DNA of 64,000 nucleotides. Source: Oscheius dolichura (lineage: Eukaryota > Nematoda > Chromadorea > Rhabditida > Rhabditidae). The first letter of the stretch is position 1; every line of letters begins with the position of its first letter. A model generated the notes under the pieces. The model did no database searches and was not told the origin of the DNA. It saw nothing but the letters and a program-made list of their open reading frames with translations. The stretch covers positions 4,154,001 to 4,218,000 of the forward strand of contig OW051492.1 in assembly GCA_932521035.1 (NCBI GenBank), read 5' to 3'. The position numbers and the translations under genes are program-made. This document shows, in pieces, positions 26,820 through 37,624 of this stretch.

Positions 26820-27502
26820 CTACTGGCTGTTAGCCTTTCTCAGTTGGTATTCGACGACGATGAAAGGAGCCCAGAATCCAAGGGCGAGGAAAGCGATAGC
26901 CTTGCTGGCAAAAATCCACTTGTTTGAGTTAGAGAAGGGAAGTCGCTGAAAGAAAATAAATAAGAAAATATATATGTTTTTAGAGCATCATAAACAGTAA
27001 ATTAATATGTTCAACTAACAGCGGTGGCCCATCCGTCGTGGACAAAGGAGGTCGGAGTTTGAGGCCCCTGGAACTTCACAGGGGCAGGAGCATGACCGTG
27101 GTGAGCCTGAAAATAACACATAATAAATAATAACAGTAGTAATTATACAAGCAAAAAACAAGTAATATAAAATGAAAATATATGTGAAAATTGCCCATTT
27201 ACAAAAATTCAACCCTATGCTATTTTTTTGGTGGTATGTTTGGTATTGTTCTATTCAGAATCAGATATTCTATCGCAATAATGTTTTCGAAGATTATAAT
27301 TTGTTGATCCTAAATAAGCGTTTGATTTCCAAAGAACTCCTTTTACATTATCTATTTAGTAGAAGCAAATTTTAATCTTAAAATGCAACATTTATCTGAT
27401 AAACAAAACATGTATGCCCTAATGTTACTTATCTTCAAAAAAAAGAAGACTTACTTGACGAACAGCCATGATGAAAGGACGGATGGTCTGACGAACGTTC
27501 AT
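26820..27502 (-). CDS. Cytochrome c oxidase subunit 7C-like (COX7C)
   Basis: Three exons. N-terminal presequence-like MNVRQTIRPFIMAVRQ starts at 27502. The middle exon (GHAPAPVKFQGPQTPTSFVH) is longer than in mammals. The C-terminal exon has the family core LPFSNSNKWIFASKAIAFLA, then LGFWAPFIVVEYQLRK, with one membrane helix and a basic tail; stop at 26820. About 85 residues. Nuclear-encoded subunit of mitochondrial complex IV, inner membrane. The first intron is long (about 350 bp) and AT-rich. Good match to the LPFS.NKW...PF.VV..QL pattern. Confidence 0.85.
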
Positions 27503-27966
27503 TCTGAAATTGTAATGTAATGTAAAAACTGGCAATGTTTTGAGAAAAAATGGTTATTGTCCAGCATCTATTATCACTTTCAATAGGATCACTGTCTTCT
27601 AAATAGATTTGTCCAACGGTGAACTTTTAGTTATAATTATTTGTGCATGAAAAATTAGTACATCTGAGAGAGTAACAAAACATGCTAGTAAAAATATAGG
27701 CTGTAAGTCGAAAAATGCTCCAATGAAAAACGTCGCGTTGCGTTTGACCGCTCCGCCCGTCTCGATTGGCGGCAAGCCGAAAAGTTTGATCGGGGAGATG
27801 GATAGAGGACGTACATTGAAAAAACGGAAGGACAATGCACAGTGTGTTCAGCCAGGTGATATTGGTATTATTTGTTCGAGAACATGATAGTGGGTCCGAG
27901 AATTATGAGAGCAAAGAGCAAAAAACGATGGGGTAATTCATAACTCAAAAGAACAATCAAGCATGT
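27503..27966. other. Intergenic, nothing supported
   Basis: Upstream of COX7C on the minus strand. The 27599-27835 minus frame (hydrophobic, Phe/Leu-rich) shows no splice or domain support. No repeat or RNA gene recognised. Confidence 0.4.
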
Positions 27967-28250
27967 CTATTTGGAGGCCTCTCTGTCTTCCATCTCTTCG
28001 AATCTGGAATAGTCCGCTTTGCTTTCAGCACATTTTGAATGGAAATCAACAAGTCTACTCTAACAGTCTTTATCGAAGACTTCTGGAGCCGAGAAGAAAG
28101 CCTTCGTAAACAAGTGGATCACCGGGGCATTGTAGTTCCTGGCCATGGAGGAGGACTGCCGGCACCTCGACGGCGAAACGGGCTTTATCCGACGCATTGT
28201 CATGAAAGATAAAAGAACTGAAGTCCAGGGAAACTCCAGTGGATTCAAAA
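27967..28250 (-). CDS. Candidate minus-strand small gene with in-frame TAG
   Basis: Two coding-like segments lie in one minus-strand frame. The first (MARNYNAPVIHLFTKAFFSA PEVFDKDC) ends at a TAG at about 28060. The second (RLVDFHSKCAESKADYSRFE, EMEDREASK) continues just after it and ends at 27967. A GTTAGAG donor-like site at the TAG and ttccag downstream allow an alternative 61-bp intron. A different frame over 28085-28250 is also open. This may be a short mitochondrial-type protein, a recent pseudogene, or mis-phased exons. Family not assigned. Confidence 0.3.
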
Positions 28251-28652
28251 CTTCGTCAGCACCACGAAAGGTCTGTTCCGGTCAGCCTCCCTTTTCTATA
28301 TAAATAAGCCGCCCTCGTATGTTGTGCCCCCTCCCGGCTCCAGTCACCCGGCTGATTGCCAGGCGTCTGCCGGTCTTCTAATCGCATATGAGCATGTAGC
28401 CGGCTTACATGATTGCGCGAAATCGGATGCTCCCAAGCCAAAAGAACAAGGGGGAGGTTTCCTAATCCGGTGCCCCCAAAATACGCGACACCTCCTCAAT
28501 TTCGAGCCTTCTTCTCTGGGCAGGGGTCTTGTTATCGTCGGATCACCGATGGAGTTGCCTCCCTGGGGGCGGCCGACTAGAGTAGACACTGTTGAAACTA
28601 GTCATTTCTCGTTGAAAGGGAATAAAACGGAATAGCCGGGGAATACAGAGAG
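28251..28652. other. Promoter region with TATA box (28297-28306)
   Basis: TATATAAATA at 28297-28306 in GC-rich surroundings. The nearest plus-strand start is 28653, so a long 5' UTR or an unseen first exon is implied. Otherwise no coding content is supported. Confidence 0.35.
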
Positions 28653-29330
28653 ATGGGTCGGTTCCAAGCGGATTTCTCCCGCGGCCATTGGGTAGAAGTC
28701 CTCACGAGGGACCTGCCAGAAGATTGGATTGAGGTGTGTCTTTTTTGAGTAGTCCCCGCCAGATCTTCTCTTTAGCAATACGCTCAACTGGAGCTCTCCC
28801 TTCCCCCGGCAGAAGTGGTCCGGTCTCCTCTGCCCCTGGTCAAGGGGATCGTCCTCCTCCTGGCTCTGTTCCTCTTGGCCGTCTTCGCCTATCTCCGGCC
28901 ATCGAATCGGACGATATTGCTCCCGAAGAGCCTCGAACAGAAGAAGAAACGCACGAAATGGGCAACTTTCAAGGAAGCCTTCCAGAAAGTAGTCTTTTTC
29001 TATGAGGCGGCTTCTGGATGACGAGGGTCTATCGAAACTCTTGTTTAGGTCACTGGTTCCCGCCTTCAGAAGGGGAAGAAAGAGATGCCGGTGAAGACGT
29101 CGCCTGCCACGAAGAAGGACGCCATCTACGAGGCGATGGTCAAGCTGGGCATCGACCGGCGGGAGGACGGCGCCCTGCTGCAGTTGCTGAGCAGCAAGAA
29201 GCCCCTCAAGGCCCACGAGAAGGCCTTCCCGGCCGACTTCCCCTGTGCCGACGAGCAGAGGTTCCTCAAGGGCACCGTGCCCCGCTATCAGATGGCCACC
29301 AAGGCGGGCGAGAAGATGGACAGCGAGTGA
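28653..29330 (+). CDS. Single-pass membrane protein with basic cytosolic-type tail
   Basis: Three exons. MGRFQADFSRGHWVEVLTRD starts at 28653 and is joined by a 42-bp intron to QYAQLELSLPPAEVV. A strong membrane helix follows (GIVLLLALFLLAVFAYL), then a Lys-rich segment (SLEQKKKRTKWATFKEAF). After a 63-bp intron comes a Lys/Ala-rich soluble tail with KDAIYEAMVKLGIDRREDGA and AGEKMDSE before the stop. About 190 residues with no signal peptide, so N-terminus likely cytosolic or an internal anchor. The AATAAA signal begins at the base after the stop codon. No family recognised; exon model and membrane call are solid. Confidence 0.65.
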
Positions 29331-29336
29331 AATAAA
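29331..29336 (+). promoter_or_regulatory. Polyadenylation signal abutting the stop codon
   Basis: AATAAA follows directly on TGA (TGAAATAAA). The cleavage site would leave a 3' UTR of about 20-30 nt. It illustrates the extreme compactness of the GC-rich genes. Confidence 0.6.
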
Positions 29337-29551
29337 CTTTTATCCGATGATGGACCAGACCTCCGGCGTGATTACCGGCGCCGTCCTTATGGGGGCGAGG
29401 CTGTAAATGGGAAGTGTTCGGGTCAACGGGTCGAATCCGTCCCCCGGATGTTACCAGTCCCTCGTGCCCCTGTCTTTCTCTGCCGTGTCCTCGTATCATC
29501 GAAGAAGGTTCAGGGGCGGGGCGCCAGTTCAACGACGACGGCTGCTAGGCT

Positions 29552-32162
29552 ATGCGCGTCACCTTCGCCGTCCTCCTCGTCCTCTGGGCCAGAGAAGCTC
29601 AGCCACGAGGATTCAAAGGCATCCCCGGTACTGTTTTCTGTCCCTCATTATTGTATTCATTTTCATCCATTTCCCCATTTTTCTCTTATTTTCTGCTTAT
29701 TCCTATGGTATGCACCATGAAGATCCCTTCAAAAGGGGCATTCCCAACTGGGGCACCTTCTCTGCCCCTCCTCCAGGGGATATGTCCCTGTATCAGCTCG
29801 TAAACAATCGATCGACGATAATGATAAGTACAGAGACGGCGATCCGTTGAGACCCCCCGGGTAGACGCGTCAAACACATCACTTTCTACCCTCCTCCACC
29901 CCCTTTCGTGGGAATTTCGGGTGGAAATCTCGTTGTTCTTCACACATTTGGCGCTACCCCAAAAAGGGGGTTGACCTCGGGAAAACGACGAACGGCTTAG
30001 GGTGTGAACGGGGCATTTACCGGCACTGGCAACCGACGACATTACAGGCCAATACTGTTCGGTCCGGTCGCCGACGTGTTGCCTGAACCGCAACGATGAC
30101 TGCACGGTGGCCATCCTCGGCGACCACCTCTGTTACTGTGACATGTTCTGCGACAGGGGCCCCGACGGAGGTAGGCCCAGCCCCTCCTCCCCCTTCCACC
30201 CAACCCTAGGGAACGACTGCTGTCCCGACTTCGAAGCCACCTGCCGAGGGGGAGATCACAACCTCGTCAAAGACATGAATGGTCAAGGTGGGGGATGCTG
30301 ATCTGCGGAGACGAGCAGTTTTAGAGTGTGTCCACGAGGGACGGAGCCACATCGAGGGGGAGAGCGTGAGGAAGAACTGCGAGACGTGGTAGGTGATAGG
30401 TGATCCTCCTTGTTTGTACAGACCGAAGTTGACTGGAAATTGGAGGATACGGCCGCGTTCCCAAGATGATTAGGTTGCCACGGGTGGGATGGGCGACACC
30501 CGGTAATGATCTGGGGGGACACCTCCGAGAGAGACATCCGGGTATTTCAGCACGTGTCGAGAGCAGATGTGGAGATGTGACCGGGCGACGTGTCTCATCC
30601 AAGAGGACGTGCTCGAGAAGGTCCAGCAGGGCCGCTACACGTGAGTCTGCCCCCTCCCTCCCTGAGACTCCCGAACATTAGATGGCGAGTTATGAAGTTC
30701 TCTGACGGAGGAACCCGTCCCCGCTATCATCACTTATCATTTTCTGCGGCGAAGGTCGCTTCTCCTTGGCAGGGAGACTGTCGCGCGTTACGACAGACGC
30801 AACAATACCCGCCCGGGGTTTTCTCTGACCGGAAACTACTCGTCTGCCCTTTTTGAGGGGGCTCTCTCAAAGTATAAAATGCACGGATTCGATCGCCTTT
30901 GAGGGGCGTCGAGGTGTAAAAATATTTACTAATGAGCTGTCTAAAAATGGCCGGGTTGTTCTGTGGTCGGAGTGACTTATCGCCCGGGGTTAAAGGCTCT
31001 CGGCCCGAGGAGATCACGTTGTTTTCAGATGGTCACCCCGGAATTACTCGGTCTTCTGGGGGAAGAGCCTCGAGGAGGGCATCAAGTACCGGCTGGGCAC
31101 ACTCTTCCCGGAGAACTCGGTGGCCAACATGAACGAGATCGAGATCAAGCCGAGGGAACTGCCGGAGGAGTTCGACGCCCGAGAGAAGTGGCCGGGACTG
31201 ATCCACGGCATACGGGATCAGGGCGAGTGCGGCAGCAGCTGGGCTCTCTCCACGACCACCATCTCGGCTGACAGGTATGCCCCCCACCGGGGAGATGACC
31301 GAATACGTTCAGACTGGCCATAATCACCGACGGACGGGTGAATGCCACCCTGGCCCCACAGCAGCTGCTCTCCTGCAACCAGCACAGACAGAAGGGCTGC
31401 GAGGGCGGCTACCTGGACAGGGCCTGGTGGTACATCCGCAAGCTGGGGTGAGTCTCCCGCCACCCGAAGTACGAGAGATCGCAGAGTGGTCGCCGAGCAC
31501 TGCTACCCCTACGAGTCGGGCAGGACCCAGGAGCCCGGACTGTGCCGGATCCCGAAGAGCGCCTACAAGTCGGGCAACGGGGTGACGTGTCCCTCGGACC
31601 CCTCGGAGGACAGCACCGTCTTCAAGATGACCCCTCCCTACAGGCTGGCCAACAGGTGGTGTCCTCTCCGAAATGGGGACGACAGGGTTTAGTGAGGAGG
31701 ACATAATGACGGAGATCATCACCAACGGGCCGGTACAGGCCACCTTCCTGGTCCACGAGGACTTCTTCATGTACCACTCGGGGGTGTATCAACACACCCA
31801 GCTGGCCCAGGAGAAGGGGGCCCAGTACTCCGGCGAGGGATACCACTCCGTCAGGGTCATCGGGTAGGCTACGAATCACTCCAAATCTAACCGATTTCAG
31901 GTGGGGAACAGACGAGACAACGGGAAGACCTGTGAAATACTGGCTGTGTGCCAACTCCTGGGGCGAGGAGTGGGGAGAAAACGGATATTTCCGTATTCTC
32001 CGAGGAGAAAACCACTGCGAAATCGAGAGCTTTGTTATCGGTGAGCGAGGCTGTCCGCTGAAGAAGGGAATAATTCCAGGCGCGTGGGGTAAGGGAGCAA
32101 AACGAAGACGACGCTTCAAAATGAGAAAGATGCGACGAAGAATGAGGAAAATGATGATCTGA
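29552..32162 (+). CDS. TINAG/TINAGL1-like secreted cathepsin-B homologue, catalytically dead
   Basis: Signal peptide [17 protein letters not shown] at 29552. A somatomedin-B-like knot follows ([37 protein letters not shown]), then a short VWC-like stretch ([27 protein letters not shown]). The papain-fold C-terminus starts at [18 protein letters not shown] and includes [42 protein letters not shown] and [17 protein letters not shown]. The catalytic Cys is Ser (CGSSWALS at 31231-31248), as in TINAG proteins, while His and Asn positions look retained. Ends with an unusually basic tail ([18 protein letters not shown]). Family role: basement-membrane matrix component. Introns at 29632-30047 and about 30648-31025 are long. 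Confidence 0.93.
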
Positions 32163-32235
32163 AAATATCTTTCACAGCTTGTTCTTTCTGTTCTAATAAA
32201 CTGCCAGAGATTAGCTTTATTTTCCTTCTGCCACC

Positions 32236-32731
32236 ATGCTCCAAGTGGTCGGTCTTGTAATTTCTCTTCACCCGACTTATAGCTATTCGTGTATATTTTG
32301 GTAGTAGTCGGCTCTCTTTTGGTATTTTGTGGCGTGAAGAGAGAGGCATCTCACTCTGCTCAAAAAGTGACGGCAACTACTTCGAAGACGCTCATAAACA
32401 CTCCAAAAACTGCTGCTACCAAGCCATCTATGAAGGCGGCGAAGTCAAAGGACAAAGTAGATCCTCCAAAATCGCCTGTTGTAGTAGCGAAATCACAAGA
32501 CAAAGTGGATGCCGCTTCACAGGATAAAGTCGATCCTGCCAACCCGGAAAAACTCGATCCCAAGGTGAGCTTTTTTCGGAAATAAGGGGGGATAAAGTAG
32601 TTTAGGCTGTTGAAAATGAGACATATTATGGCTTGGTCAGTGCAGCACTATTTCCAGAAAAGAATAGCAAAGACAACGTAGAGGCAAAGAGTGGAAAGAA
32701 GGCCAAGACTCCCTCCTCCATGAAGAAATGA
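32236..32731 (+). CDS. Lys-rich repeat protein with N-terminal hydrophobic signal/anchor
   Basis: Perfect Kozak GCCACCATG at 32236 gives MLQVVGL. Splicing a 26-bp intron (32257-32282) then yields the hydrophobic run LFVYILVVVGSLLVFCGV. Without splicing the frame stops early. The body is Lys/Ser/Thr/Pro-rich with a degenerate repeat (KSKDKVDPPKSPVV, KSQDKVDAA, SQDKVDPANPEKLDPK). A second intron follows before ENETYYGLVSAALFPEK and the Lys-rich end SGKKAKTPSSMKK. About 140 residues. Secreted or type II membrane protein; family unknown. The intron is shorter than all others in the window. Confidence 0.55.
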
Positions 32732-33242
32732 CCTTGTTTTTCCGTGCAGTAGATGAGAATTGAAAATTACAACAATATAAAACATTAACTTCCACAAATT
32801 ATCACACCTGTTTCAGCTTATGTTTTTGGCAGGAGAAATGAAGTCGAAGAACGAAGTCTTTCCCTCTCAGATTTTCGACTTGTCGAATGCTATATATAGG
32901 CGCGACATTTCAAATATATTTATATTGTTGTGAAACTTCTTCAAACAGTCTCTTCTGTCCTTTTTTAGCTTTATATTTATTGCTAGCTGTTTGAGTTGAG
33001 TTATATATCTTCTCCGGGGTAAACAGTGATCAGCAATACTAGAATTTTAAATTCTAAAGTGGGCTTATTATACATCAGGTTATTCACTATGTTGGCAATT
33101 TTGAACTTATTTCTTGCTCTTGTAATTGGCATTTGTATCTACTCTTTTCTTTTACTTTGCAGCGTATTTCAGTTAGTATTCCTATATATCACTTTTCAAT
33201 ATACTGTCCTTCTTTTATTTCCAAAAGCTTGTTGCTTTTCAG
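32732..33242. other. AT-rich intergenic
   Basis: 3' flank of the Lys-rich gene and 5' flank of the next. It includes tatatatagg near 32892 and a long poly-pyrimidine run before the acceptor AG at 33242. The 33026-33271 frame is a hydrophobic shadow of AT-rich DNA. Confidence 0.4.
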
Positions 33243-35070
33243 ATGCCCGACGTTGTCCCATCATATCTTGATTTAGAGGATCCATTTGAAACACAAGTCA
33301 ATGCTAAAGAAATGAGCGATCCACCTTCAGAATGGAATTTTTCGAAGTTTTCTTTAAATTCATATTCTCCTCTTTCTAATGATTTACGAGAGCGTACCGA
33401 ACGTCTTTTGAATGTGGATTTGGACAATGTATTTCTTCTTTCTTTTTTTTAAAACAATTACTTAGGGAATTCTTAGTGAGCATAAATTAAGGACTTTAGT
33501 GAGTGCTGCAGCTCGATTGTTAGGCGAGCATGACCTGTTGATAAAAAGTAGAAACAAACTTTATGAGTAAGACTGGTACTTTTGCAAAAGTCCATATCTT
33601 TTAGATCTATGAATAAAATGCATCATTTGGAGAAAGAGGCTACAGTAAAACTTTATTCTCAATTAAATCTGGAGACGATAGATGAAGAATCTCGGAGGAT
33701 AATCGTTGAGCTATCGGAAAAACTTGGCAGTCTATCGACTCCTACTGAACAGGATGAGTCGCAGTCTGACTGCAAAAATAAAAGAAACAGCTTCAACGCT
33801 ACTCCAAGGTAAATATATGCCATTATTTTTTTAAATATTTTTAGTCCCGATTTGCCTTGTGATGTAGAATCTTCGCATGAAGTTGAGCGTATTTCTCCTA
33901 CGATTTTCTGTGTCCCTCCTCCGGATCCTTCTCGACCTCCTCCAGGTTATATTCATGAGCGGTTTCCGTCAATGCTTGAACCCCCACCAATTACGAGGTT
34001 TGGTTATTTTGTAATTTTAAAAGCAAAACTGTTGTTTAGCACGTCCTTACCTATGTATCCCAATGCTCCTCCATCTGCTCTTAGCACTCCTCTATCGCGT
34101 CCGTTTGCTATACCTGGTCGTTGTCGACCGCCAATAATGATGCCTCTTGGAATGCCTAAAGTTCATCTTGGTCATATTGTACCCATTGGCAACGCTCACT
34201 ATCATCGTGAGTTGAAGTATTTATTTATTTTTCTGCCGAGACAAAAAAGAGTTGGTTCTGCGGTTGAAAACGGATGCTAGGCGCATTTATTGCAAATAGA
34301 AATTTTATGTTTCGTCGTCTTCTACTTGCACCTGTCGTAAACTTCCTTATCTGCTCCTAAAAACAATGCACGTCCCCGTGATATTCATACAGAGCGCATC
34401 CGAAAACTATTACACATCTGTAATTGCTATTAAGGCCGCCGGTTCTCTGCAGGAAGTGAACGTCGTGGTCGAGGATGCAGCCACATAAGAAAGTAGACTA
34501 CTGAATTTATTGGCCACTTCAAGAAGTACCCTGTGTTCAATATCATGGTTAGAATTTCCCTAATAGTATTTCTTTGTTCTCAAACAAATTTAGCTCTTAC
34601 AATTTGTTATCTTCGCTCGCACGTGTAGCGCCCCATAGAATCACCCCACAGATCGTCTCTGACGTTCCTGATGGTATAAAATGTCGACGGAACTCAGCTG
34701 GTTCGTCGTATTCTTTTTCATCTTCTTTGTTTTTTTTTTAAAATTTTCCCATATACGTTAAAAAGTTGTTCTTTCATTTTATCTCTGGTATCCGTTTTTA
34801 TTGGTATGACCCCATATGGGTCTTCCCTCAATATTGTTTGGTGTCTTTTTTTGTTATTTACATGTACTATTCCCCGTTCATTTTTCCCCGTTTCTGCACT
34901 TTTCTTATTGTCCTTTCCTTTTTCTTGCAACCTTGAACTGATTAATTACAACTTCGATGATAAATTTTTTTTCCTTTCTCAGCACCTTAAATTCTAGGCG
35001 TTCATCGGCCAGGGTATCTCTCGAGATGGTTATCTGTAGAAAGCCACGGTCTCCTCGCCATCTCGTCAAG
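33243..35070 (+). CDS. Uncharacterised Pro-rich protein (3' exons uncertain)
   Basis: ATG at 33243 directly follows ttttcag (trans-splice or UTR acceptor). Exons read MPDVVPSYLDLEDPFETQ, DPPSEWNFSKFSLNSYSP, a helical stretch (KLRTLVSAAARLLGEHDLLI, HHLEKEATVKLYSQLNLETI), then Pro-rich CVPPPDPSRPPPGYIHERFP and PPIMMPLGMPKVHLG. Introns are about 40-60 bp. Beyond 34200 the exons are unclear; segments such as YNLLSSLARVAPHRITPQIV (34590s) and ICRKPRSPRHLVK (ending at the 35070 donor) look coding. The last could splice in phase to [10 protein letters not shown] of the PANK4-like gene, so the two may be one transcript. Family not recognised; possibly an RNA-associated scaffold. Confidence 0.5.
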
Positions 35071-35462
35071 GTAGAGTTTATTTCTTTGAGCAGTCTATCA
35101 ACTTAATAATTCCGAATGATATTCACAGGATAGTGAAACAAAAACCATGAGTTTTCTTTCAACTACATTCCGATAGTTTTTTCGACCAAAAAGTGTAGTC
35201 TTTGCTTTCTGTTTCTCCATTCTTGATAAGGCACGCGCGTGGTCTCTTATTGCAGTATTCAAAGTTTGTTCTATTCCACCCCCAGAAAAGCGTTATATAA
35301 TGGCTTATATCCATATTTTGCCCTCCATTTTTCGCGTGGCAAAGATATCTTGTGTGCAAACAGCTTGGTGTAATGCCGATATTCAGTAATTCCAGGAGTT
35401 CAAACATTTGTTTTTTTTAGTAAAAATGAATATATTTCTATTTTCAGAGGCGTAAAGTCGTG

Positions 35463-36908
35463 ATGGACGAGCTTCTTCTTGGGTCCCATCTACGGTTAGT
35501 ACCATTTTAGAAATTTTTTTTCAACTATTAGTTATATTTTTTCACTTTTACTTGATAATTCATTACAGGCGTGTGGATGAAGGAGGAAATGATGGAGTAC
35601 TTGCTGGAAAAGGAATGATTCACATTTTGAAAGAAAAACCCACTACTCCATATGTTGTTTTACCCAATGAGCCGCGGTTTGATTCATTATTTAAGAAAAG
35701 CCGTTACGCCTTGGATATAGGTTTGTTATAATTTACTTCATTTCACTTCAATATTTTTAGGAGGAACTTTAGTAAAACTTGTTTACAGTAGCATAGTCAG
35801 CTGCGACGAAGATGGATGTCTGCAAGTGCTGCTCAATTTCAAAAAATTTATGTCTATTGATGAATGCCTGCTGTTTGTAAAAGAGGTTAATTTTTAATAT
35901 GGACTAAAAAGGTTCTTTCAACAGAATTGGAATGCACGCAGCGAGAACGATGTGATTCATTGCACTGGTGGTGGATCCTTCAAACATGCCCAACATCTAA
36001 ACGATGTGCTGGGAGTCAAGTATGTATTTTATTCTTTGACACTAGCAGTAGTTAGGGTAAAAAGGACGGACGAAATGCATTCACTTATTTTTGGCTGTGA
36101 TTTTCTTCTACAAAATAACGAAGACGAATCCTTTACGTATCACCATGAAGCCGTTGGCGTGGAAAGGTTTTCTGCTACAGACTTGTTTTTTTATTTATTT
36201 AATTTAGATTTCAATATAAGCCTACATCTAAAGAAACAATCTATCCATTTTTGCTTGTAAATATTGGAACTGGGATTTCAATATTGAAAGTGGATTCCCC
36301 AACTTCTTTTCAAAGAGTTGGAGGTTCTTCTATGGGCGGCGGAGCATTTATTGGTCTCGGTAGTCTTCTTACAGAAGCTAAAGGTTTGTTCTATTGTTAG
36401 TAGCCATTATTTTTAGATTTTGACGAACTGTTGCTTATGGCTGAAAAAGGTGATCACAGAAAATGTGATACGCTGGTCAGTGATATTTATGGAGGAGGTT
36501 ATGAATGCATGGGTCTCTCGGCTGATTTGATTGCTGGTTCTTTTGGAAAATGCAATCCTCGGAAAGCATCTGTTAACAGTCCAACCGGCGCAGATATTGC
36601 GAAAAGCCTACTTTTGATGATAAGTAACAATATCGGACAAGTTTGTCACCTTTTCGGCGTTCTCGTATACAATTTTAGATGGCCATGTTATATGGGCACC
36701 GCTATAATATGAAAAGGATTTATTTCGGTGGTTTTTTTATTAGGAAACATCCCATCACTATGAGAACGCTCACATACGCTATAAATTTTTGGAGCAAAGT
36801 AGGCTTTAAATATTTGCAATGTAAAACTTCTTTCAGGGAGAAGTGCAAGCCTTATTTATGAAACATGAAGGTTATCTTGGAGCTGTCGGAGCTTTTCTTG
36901 ATGAATAA
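35463..36908 (+). CDS. PANK4-like pantothenate kinase-fold protein without C-terminal phosphatase
   Basis: Spliced gene with the PanK ATPase fold: [15 protein letters not shown] (phosphate 1), [125 protein letters not shown], then a stop. The GGFFIR.HP and EMHSL.FGC features group it with PANK4, not PANK1-3. The DUF89 phosphatase that follows in vertebrate PANK4 is absent. The Arg before VGGSS (AGA, 36314-36316) is retained; it is Trp in human PANK4. The segment bearing the catalytic Glu of active kinases appears missing. Probably inactive or regulatory in CoA metabolism. The start at 35463 follows tttcag closely. Confidence 0.88.
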
Positions 36909-37308
36909 GATTTGGAGTACGTACTAGTTTGTAAGTTCTATGAACAATTCGCCTGTAGTCATCAGTATTCAATGTTATGATCTTCAAATGTAGATGTTTA
37001 TATTTTACCAGAAATTTAAGATTGTGATATTTATTTAAAACCTGTGGAATGAATGTCTGTTTATAATTTTTTTATAATATTGTAAATTTATAATAATAAA
37101 ATAATTCACTTAGAGTTCATTGTGTTTATTGTTCAGTCTGAAGTGGATTGTTATCGAGATATGGCTTAGTGGACAGTTCTCCCTCCTACAGTTACCCTCA
37201 TTATCTCGAGCAGTTTTTGAAATTTCGAGTGGGAAGGACAATAACTGAAGGAGTGCCTATTATTTCTTTCTTTCCACTTTTTTTGTTTATACTGAAATAA
37301 ATACACAA
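36909..37308. other. 3' UTR and AT-rich intergenic
   Basis: PANK4-like 3' flank with several poly(A)-type motifs (aataataaaat near 37091-37102). No gene. Ends at the inverted-repeat element. Confidence 0.5.
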
Positions 37309-37624
37309 AGTCATTAAAGGAACAGTCAGGCCGGGGGGAAATTTGTGCCCACGTGTGCCCAGCTCCCGCCCAAACTGCATTTGAATTTCAATGCGTTATT
37401 TTCGTTTTTGATCATTTTCTCGTTATTTTCACATGGTTTCTTCAATTTTTTTGTTGTTTATTCTTCTGATAGGCAACCGACTACTTTACAATCAAAAAAA
37501 TATGAAAATAACGCTAAATGGAAGAAAATGCAAAATGATCGAATAAAAAAGTACGCTGCGCGCTGGTGTGCCACGCTACGTACTACAGTAGTTTTGCCCC
37601 GGCCTGACTGTTCCTTTAATGACT
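37309..37624. mobile_element. MITE-like foldback element with perfect 28-bp terminal inverted repeats
   Basis: Ends at 37309-37336 and 37597-37624 are exact reverse complements over 28 bp, starting AGTCATTAAAGGAACAGTC and ending GGCCGGGG. Inner parts are imperfectly inverted too (GTTATTTTC near 37393 and 37426 against GAAAATAAC near 37504). At 316 bp with no transposase, it is a MITE or foldback derivative. Target-site duplication is unclear; TA or TTAA inside the arms is possible. The ORF across it is incidental. Confidence 0.8.

Noticed and set aside
29420..29460. tRNA B-box-like GGGTCGAATCC
   Set aside because: No matching A-box or cloverleaf stems around it.
29266..29532. Minus-strand ORF beneath the 28653-29330 gene
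   Set aside because: Antisense shadow of a well-supported coding exon and its 3' flank.
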